Positions 59,534 to 64,000 of a stretch of 64,000 nt of DNA are shown one piece after another (the stretch's first letter is position 1; each line of letters starts with the position of its first letter). The notes under the pieces were generated by a model that ran no database searches, was not told the DNA's origin, and saw only the letters and a list, made by a program, of their open reading frames with translations. The translations under genes and the position numbers were made by a program. The stretch is from contig NZ_CP066149.1 in assembly GCF_023206395.1 (NCBI RefSeq), positions 2,356,001-2,420,000 of the forward strand, given 5' to 3'. Source of the DNA: Vibrio sp. ED004 (GTDB lineage Bacteria > Pseudomonadota > Gammaproteobacteria > Enterobacterales > Vibrionaceae).

Positions 59534-59547
59534 GGAATAATTATTCC
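59534..59547. promoter_or_regulatory. Candidate MurR/RpiR operator 2
   Basis: GGAATAATTATTCC is a perfect 14-base palindrome sharing the GGAATA/TATTCC half-sites with operator 1. A further half-site TATTCC occurs near 59513. It lies about 40 bases before the regulator start. Confidence 0.55.
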
Positions 59548-59589
59548 AATGAAAATACAAAACTCGTTATGATAACGAGGAGTGGTCAG

Positions 59590-60459
59590 ATGGAAGGGGA
59601 AGAGCGTTTAATGAAAGGCATTGCGAAAGTTAAGGCGTTATTACCAAAACTCTCTCCATCGGATTCGTTAGTGGCTCGTTACGTATTGGATCATCCACAA
59701 CAAGTTAAGCAGTTCTCCTCTCCTGAATTGGCCAAAGCGGTAGGGGTAAGCCAATCGACGATCGTAAAGTTTAGTCAGAAGCTCGGTTACAAAGGGTTTT
59801 CTGAGATGAAGATGAAGCTGTACCAGAGTGACATGACTTATCAGCCAGTATCCCAGCGCGGGATCCATGGCACCATCACCAGAAAAGATCCGCCTGATAC
59901 CGTGATGGACAAACTTCTTGCAAGTAAAACACAATCGCTTGAGCGTACCGTGTTATTAAATGAAGGCGAACAGCTGAGCAACGCCGCTGATTTACTGCAT
60001 CTTGCTAATAAAGTACAGATTTCAGGTGTGGGTGCATCGTCTCTGGTCGCCAAAGACTTCGCTTACAAGCTGATGAAAATAGGCCATGCTGTCAACGCAG
60101 AACAAGATGCCCACATTCAGATAGCTAACGCTGCTTCTCTTTCTGAAAATGATGTGTTGGTTGCGATTTCCTATTCAGGAAAAACCAGAGAAGTGGTGAA
60201 GGTAGCCCAGCTGGCGAGATCGAAAAAGGCAAAGGTGATTGTGATTAGTCAGTTATCTCCCTCTGCTTTAGACAAATATGCGGATATCAAACTTATCTCG
60301 GCAGCTGACGAAAACCATATTCGCAGTTCATCGATTACGGCTCGTGATAGCCAACTTTTTATTACTGACTTGTTGTTCATTGCGTTAACTCAGCAAGAAG
60401 AGCAAGCCGACCAATTAATTGAACAAAGTAAATCTGCAGTAGCGGAATTTAAGCAATAG
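59590..60459 (+). CDS. MurR/RpiR-family transcriptional regulator
   Basis: A 289-residue regulator: N-terminal helix-turn-helix of the RpiR type ([35 protein letters not shown]) and a C-terminal SIS sugar-phosphate-binding domain (about 130-260; [35 protein letters not shown]). MurR in E. coli represses murQP and is relieved by MurNAc-6P. The gene is divergent from the symporter operon and co-directional with nagZ, 11 bases away. The ATG at 59590 has AGGAG 7 bases upstream; an ATG at 59569 lacks one. Confidence 0.9.
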   Translation: MEGEERLMKGIAKVKALLPKLSPSDSLVARYVLDHPQQVKQFSSPELAKAVGVSQSTIVKFSQKLGYKGFSEMKMKLYQSDMTYQPVSQRGIHGTITRKDPPDTVMDKLLASKTQSLERTVLLNEGEQLSNAADLLHLANKVQISGVGASSLVAKDFAYKLMKIGHAVNAEQDAHIQIANAASLSENDVLVAISYSGKTREVVKVAQLARSKKAKVIVISQLSPSALDKYADIKLISAADENHIRSSSITARDSQLFITDLLFIALTQQEEQADQLIEQSKSAVAEFKQ

Positions 60460-60470
60460 AAGGAAATTTT

Positions 60471-61460
60471 ATGGGACCGTTGTGGGTTGATGTTGCAGGC
60501 TACGAACTGACCGCTGAAGACAGAGAGATTTTAGAGCACCCAACCGTTGGTGGTCTCATCTTATTTGCTCGAAACTACCACGATAGCAAACAACTATCGG
60601 CGCTAAACAAAGAGATCCGCAAGGTAGCTAAGCGTCCTCTTTTGATTGGTGTTGACCAAGAGGGCGGTCGAGTACAACGCTTCCGTGACGGCTTTTCAAT
60701 TATCCCTGCAGCTCAAGAGTTCGCGACCAAAGACAATGGTGAACAATTAGCCGAACAAGCGGGCTGGTTGATGGCTGCGGAATTGATTGCCCATGATATC
60801 GATCTGAGCTTTGCGCCCGTTTTAGACAAAGGTCACGAATGTAAAGCAATTGGTAGCCGAGCATTTGGTGCAGATATCGATACCATTGTCCGCCACAGCA
60901 GCGCTTTTATTAAGGGTATGAAGTCGGTTGGCATGGCGACAACTGGAAAGCACTTTCCCGGACATGGCGGTGTGATTGCTGATTCACACCTTGAAACGCC
61001 TTATGACCCAAGAGATGACATCTTTGAAACCGACATGGCTATCTTCAAGGCGCAAATTGAAGCCGGAATATTGGATGCGATGATGCCTGCACACGTGGTT
61101 TTCTCTCACTATGATGATCAGCCAGCAAGTGGCTCTCAGTATTGGCTGCAGAAAGTATTAAGACAACAACTTGGGTTTAAAGGCTTGGTGTTCTCTGACG
61201 ATTTAACCATGGAAGGCGCTGCGATTATGGGCGGTCCTGCCGACAGAGCAAAGGCTGCTTTGAATGCAGGGTGCGACATGGTGTTAATGTGTAATAAACG
61301 AGATGCACAAATAGAGGCTCTCGAGCACTTAGCTATCCAAGAGGTGCCTTTAGCCAACTCATTGCTTAAAAAACACAGCTTTGATTTATCGACTCTTCAC
61401 TCAGACAGCCGATGGAAAAAGGCTTCAGAGCAAATTAAGCGAATGCTAGGCAATGAGTGA
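60471..61460 (+). CDS. nagZ: Beta-N-acetylhexosaminidase NagZ
   Basis: A 329-residue family 3 glycosidase acting in the cytoplasm on GlcNAc-anhydroMurNAc muropeptides. [30 protein letters not shown] (with the catalytic His) and the nucleophile Asp in [13 protein letters not shown] are intact. It releases anhydroMurNAc, the AnmK substrate. AAGGAA precedes its ATG and the regulator ends 11 bases upstream, so they form an operon. NagZ products also signal AmpC induction in some bacteria. Confidence 0.95.
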   Translation: MGPLWVDVAGYELTAEDREILEHPTVGGLILFARNYHDSKQLSALNKEIRKVAKRPLLIGVDQEGGRVQRFRDGFSIIPAAQEFATKDNGEQLAEQAGWLMAAELIAHDIDLSFAPVLDKGHECKAIGSRAFGADIDTIVRHSSAFIKGMKSVGMATTGKHFPGHGGVIADSHLETPYDPRDDIFETDMAIFKAQIEAGILDAMMPAHVVFSHYDDQPASGSQYWLQKVLRQQLGFKGLVFSDDLTMEGAAIMGGPADRAKAALNAGCDMVLMCNKRDAQIEALEHLAIQEVPLANSLLKKHSFDLSTLHSDSRWKKASEQIKRMLGNE

Positions 61461-61488
61461 TAAATAAACACATAATAATTTTAGATAG

Positions 61489-61515
61489 GGCGATATGACA
61501 AATATCGCCTTTTTT
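61489..61515 (+). terminator. nagZ terminator
   Basis: GGCGATAT / ATATCGCC around GACAA, then six T. Confidence 0.85.
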
Positions 61516-61572
61516 GTATGTGTAGAATGAGGTTTAGAGCTATTTGATACCCATGGCGGGCTAAAGTGGTGG

Positions 61573-61590
61573 TGTAAATTAAAATTTACA
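61573..61590. promoter_or_regulatory. Strong TyrR box upstream of aroF
   Basis: TGTAAATTAAAATTTACA is a perfect TGTAAA-N6-TTTACA TyrR box, 117 bases before the aroF start. Confidence 0.85.
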
Positions 61591-61595
61591 GAAAA

Positions 61596-61613
61596 TGTTT
61601 TTTAATGTTTACA
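61596..61613. promoter_or_regulatory. Weak TyrR box overlapping the aroF promoter
   Basis: TGTTTTTTAATGTTTACA has one perfect half (TTTACA). Its centre is 23 bases from the strong box. It abuts the candidate -35 TTGCAA (61615-61620; -10 TATTGT at 61637-61642), so tyrosine-bound TyrR hexamer could block polymerase. Confidence 0.7.
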
Positions 61614-61706
61614 CTTGCAATCGTTTTTGTAGCTGTTATTGTGTTTTTAAAGATTGTTAGCCCAAATGGAAATGTTGGGTGTAAAAATAAATATACAGGT
61701 TGAGTT

Positions 61707-62780
61707 ATGCAGAAAAGTGAATTAAGCAATGTCAATATCATCGACGAACAGGTACTAATTACTCCAGAAGAGTTAAAAGCAAAACTGCCTTTGAGTGATA
61801 ATGCTCGTCGTTTCATTCAAGAGTCTCGTCAAACTATCGCAAACATCATTCATAAGAAAGATCATCGCATGCTTGTTGTATGTGGCCCATGTTCTATCCA
61901 TGACATTGAAGCTGCGAAAGAGTACGCGAAACGCCTAAAAGCACTTTCTGAAGAACTGAGCGATCAACTGTATATTGTAATGCGTGTTTACTTTGAAAAG
62001 CCTCGTACTACCGTTGGTTGGAAAGGCTTAATTAATGACCCTCACCTAGATGGTACTTTCGATATTGAGCATGGTCTGCATGTTGGTCGTGAGCTACTTG
62101 TTGAGCTTGCTGAAATGGAAATTCCACTCGCAACAGAAGCACTAGACCCAATCAGCCCACAATACCTAGCAGATACATTCAGCTGGGCTGCAATCGGCGC
62201 GCGTACTACTGAATCACAAACTCACCGTGAAATGGCAAGTGGCCTTTCAATGCCAATCGGCTTCAAAAACGGTACAGACGGTAACTTAGGTACTGCAATC
62301 AATGCGATGCAGGCAGCTTCTTCTAGCCATCGCTTCATGGGTATCAGCCGCGAAGGTCAAGTTGCACTGCTTACTACTCAAGGTAACCCGAATGGTCACG
62401 TTATTTTACGTGGCGGTAAGCAAACGAACTACGATTCAGTATCGGTACACGAATGTGAACAAGAGCTTGGTAAATCAGGCTTAGAAGCGGCGCTGATGGT
62501 TGACTGTAGCCACGCTAACTCTCGCAAAGATTTCCGTCGCCAACCTTTAGTTGCAGAAGATGTGATTCACCAAATCCGTGAAGGCAACAAGTCGATTATC
62601 GGTCTTATGATTGAAAGCCATATTAACGAAGGAAACCAATCTTCGGATATACCTCTCAATGAGATGAAATACGGCGTATCTATTACCGACGCGTGTATCA
62701 ATTGGGATTCAACTGAGGCACTATTGAAACATGCACATACGGAATTAGTCCCGTTCTTAGAGAACCGCTTAAAAGGTTAG
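61707..62780 (+). CDS. aroF: 3-deoxy-7-phosphoheptulonate synthase, Tyr-sensitive type
   Basis: A 357-residue class I DAHP synthase starting the shikimate pathway. LVVCGPCSIHD near 56-66, MRVYFEKPRTTVGWKGLINDP near 92-112, GARTTESQTHREMASG and MVDCSHANSRKD are the metal- and PEP-binding motifs. Assignment to AroF rests on tyrA directly downstream and on the TyrR boxes, the arrangement of aroF-tyrA in E. coli. Preceded by GGTTGAGTT as a modest ribosome binding site. Confidence 0.93.
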   Translation: MQKSELSNVNIIDEQVLITPEELKAKLPLSDNARRFIQESRQTIANIIHKKDHRMLVVCGPCSIHDIEAAKEYAKRLKALSEELSDQLYIVMRVYFEKPRTTVGWKGLINDPHLDGTFDIEHGLHVGRELLVELAEMEIPLATEALDPISPQYLADTFSWAAIGARTTESQTHREMASGLSMPIGFKNGTDGNLGTAINAMQAASSSHRFMGISREGQVALLTTQGNPNGHVILRGGKQTNYDSVSVHECEQELGKSGLEAALMVDCSHANSRKDFRRQPLVAEDVIHQIREGNKSIIGLMIESHINEGNQSSDIPLNEMKYGVSITDACINWDSTEALLKHAHTELVPFLENRLKG

Positions 62781-62881
62781 TCAGAGTTTTAAATTTAAGT
62801 GCCTCATCTAATGGGGCATTTTAAGATCTGTTACTAACGAAATCTGGGTTAGTACGGGCTTATAGATTAGTAAGGAATAAA

Positions 62882-64000
62882 ATGGCCGTTGAACTGAACG
62901 AATTACGCGACCAAATCGATGCTGTCGATAAACAAATGTTGGATTTACTTGCTCAGCGATTGGCTCTAGTAGAGAAAGTTGGTGAAGTAAAAAGTGAACA
63001 TGGTTTACCTATTTATGTGCCAGAGCGCGAAGCGGCAATGCTGGCATCTCGTCGTCAAGAAGCCGAGAAAATAGGGGTTCCACCACAGTTAATCGAAGAT
63101 ATTTTGCGTCGTACTATGCGTGAGTCTTATGCCAGCGAGAAAGATTCTGGTTTTAAGTGTCTTAACCCAGAGTTACGTTCAGTGGTTATTGTTGGTGGTA
63201 ATGGTCAACTTGGCGGTCTGTTTGGCCGTATGTTTAAGCTTTCTGGCTACGAAGTTAAAATCCTTGGCAGCCAAGATTGGGATAAAGCCGATGAGATCTT
63301 AGATAACGCAGGGCTTGTGGTTGTTACTGTTCCAATTCACCTAACGGAAGGTGTGATTGCAAAACTGGGTAACCTGCCAAGCGATTGTATTCTTTGTGAT
63401 TTAACATCGATTAAGTCAAAACCGCTTCAAGCAATGATGAACATGCACCAAGGTCCTGTGGTTGGTTTACACCCAATGTTTGGCCCTGATGTACCAAGCC
63501 TAGCGAAACAAGTGATTGTTTACAGTGATGGCCGTGGTTCTGAAAGCTACCAATGGCTACTGAATCAATTTGGTATCTGGGGCGCAAGCTTGTGCCAGAT
63601 GGATGCCGCTGAGCATGATCATGGTATGACCTTGATTCAAGCATTGCGTCACTTCACCTCGTTTGCTTACGGTTTACACCTAAGTAAAGAGAATCCGAAT
63701 ATCGATCAGCTTCTGAAGTTAAGCTCGCCAATCTACCGACTTGAGATTGCGATGGTTGGTCGTCTGTTTGCTCAAGACCCGAACTTGTACGGAGACATTA
63801 TTCTGTCTTCAGATGAGAATATTGAGATGATCCGACGCTTCCATAGCTGTTTCGGAGAAGCTCTAGAGATCTTAGACGGGAAAGATAAAGCCAAGTTTGT
63901 TGATAGCTTTAACCAAGTGAGCGATTGGTTTGGTGACTACTCACAACAATTCTTGCAAGAGAGTCAAAGCCTATTAAAACAAGCACATGACTCGATTCAC
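62882..64000 (+). CDS. tyrA: Chorismate mutase / prephenate dehydrogenase TyrA (runs off the right edge)
   Basis: 373 codons with no stop before the window end; homologues are about 373-375 residues, so only the last few are missing. The N-terminal chorismate mutase ([36 protein letters not shown]) is fused to a dehydrogenase with [50 protein letters not shown] and the [14 protein letters not shown] segment. It makes hydroxyphenylpyruvate for tyrosine. An imperfect hairpin (AAGTGCCTCAT / ATGGGGCATTTT, about 62798-62823) sits between aroF and tyrA. AGGAAT precedes the ATG. Confidence 0.95.
   Translation, partial: MAVELNELRDQIDAVDKQMLDLLAQRLALVEKVGEVKSEHGLPIYVPEREAAMLASRRQEAEKIGVPPQLIEDILRRTMRESYASEKDSGFKCLNPELRSVVIVGGNGQLGGLFGRMFKLSGYEVKILGSQDWDKADEILDNAGLVVVTVPIHLTEGVIAKLGNLPSDCILCDLTSIKSKPLQAMMNMHQGPVVGLHPMFGPDVPSLAKQVIVYSDGRGSESYQWLLNQFGIWGASLCQMDAAEHDHGMTLIQALRHFTSFAYGLHLSKENPNIDQLLKLSSPIYRLEIAMVGRLFAQDPNLYGDIILSSDENIEMIRRFHSCFGEALEILDGKDKAKFVDSFNQVSDWFGDYSQQFLQESQSLLKQAHDSIH

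Noticed and set aside
61586..61816. 76-codon minus-strand ORF across the aroF promoter
   Set aside because: It runs through both TyrR boxes and the aroF start with no ribosome binding site; treated as chance.

Overview
The window looks like one stretch of the large chromosome of a marine Vibrio, probably near the Splendidus clade. The grounds are gene content and order that I recognise from vibrios: arcB end/arcA, thrABC, grcA, nfo, ung, then fldB-xerD-dsbC-recJ-prfB-lysS-vpsR, mutH-rppH-ptsP, lgt-thyA, nptA-nhaR-hlyU, rpsT-murJ-ribF-ileS-lspA-fkpB-ispH, and aroF-tyrA. No tRNA, rRNA, CRISPR array or prophage was seen. The one mobile element is a broken ISL3-type insertion sequence between thyA and nptA. 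Species and chromosome are inferred from synteny, not from a database search.

Layout. 1-3100: end of the ArcB sensor, a small lipoprotein, ArcA, an RraA-like protein and a small outer-membrane-type protein. 3380-8330: the thr operon with a leader peptide and attenuator. 8400-13000: flavin reductase, the glycyl-radical spare part GrcA behind two FNR boxes, base-excision repair genes nfo and ung, an unannotated His-rich small ORF, a hemerythrin and a DUF3545 protein. 13600-20600: an alanine/glycine symporter, YaaA, SrmB, TrmN6, BrnQ and flavodoxin FldB. 20700-28800: xerD, a lipoprotein-type dsbC, recJ, prfB with its programmed frameshift, lysS and the biofilm regulator vpsR. 29100-36800: DUF1127 and DUF6482-like small proteins, mutH, a 616-bp intergenic region dense in DnaA boxes, then the rppH-ptsP-tauE-lgt-thyA series. 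36800-41000: the IS, nptA, nhaR and hlyU. 41200-49700: rpsT and the murJ to ispH housekeeping run. 49700-54700: a pyruvate-sensing-type system btsS/btsR beside a CstA-family transporter. 54800-61500: a peptidoglycan-sugar recycling locus. 61570-64000: TyrR-controlled aroF-tyrA, with tyrA running off the edge.

How the genes work together. ArcB/ArcA, FNR boxes at arcA and grcA, and GrcA itself form an anaerobic response. BtsS/BtsR and the CstA-like transporter form a carbon-sensing and uptake module. Between that transporter and a divergent lipoprotein lies an array of eleven phased 20-21 bp repeats whose core matches the motif I recall for E. coli BtsR (YehT); this is the most striking non-coding signal in the window. 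The recycling locus pairs NagZ, AnmK, a BadF-type kinase, MurQ, a sodium:solute symporter and a MurR/RpiR regulator, suggesting muramic-sugar use without the usual PTS transporter.

Second in interest is the DnaA-box cluster between mutH and rppH, which looks like a DnaA-titration or replication-control locus. Start codons were reassigned from the longest ORF where a ribosome binding site and family alignment favoured an internal start; these cases are stated in the entries.
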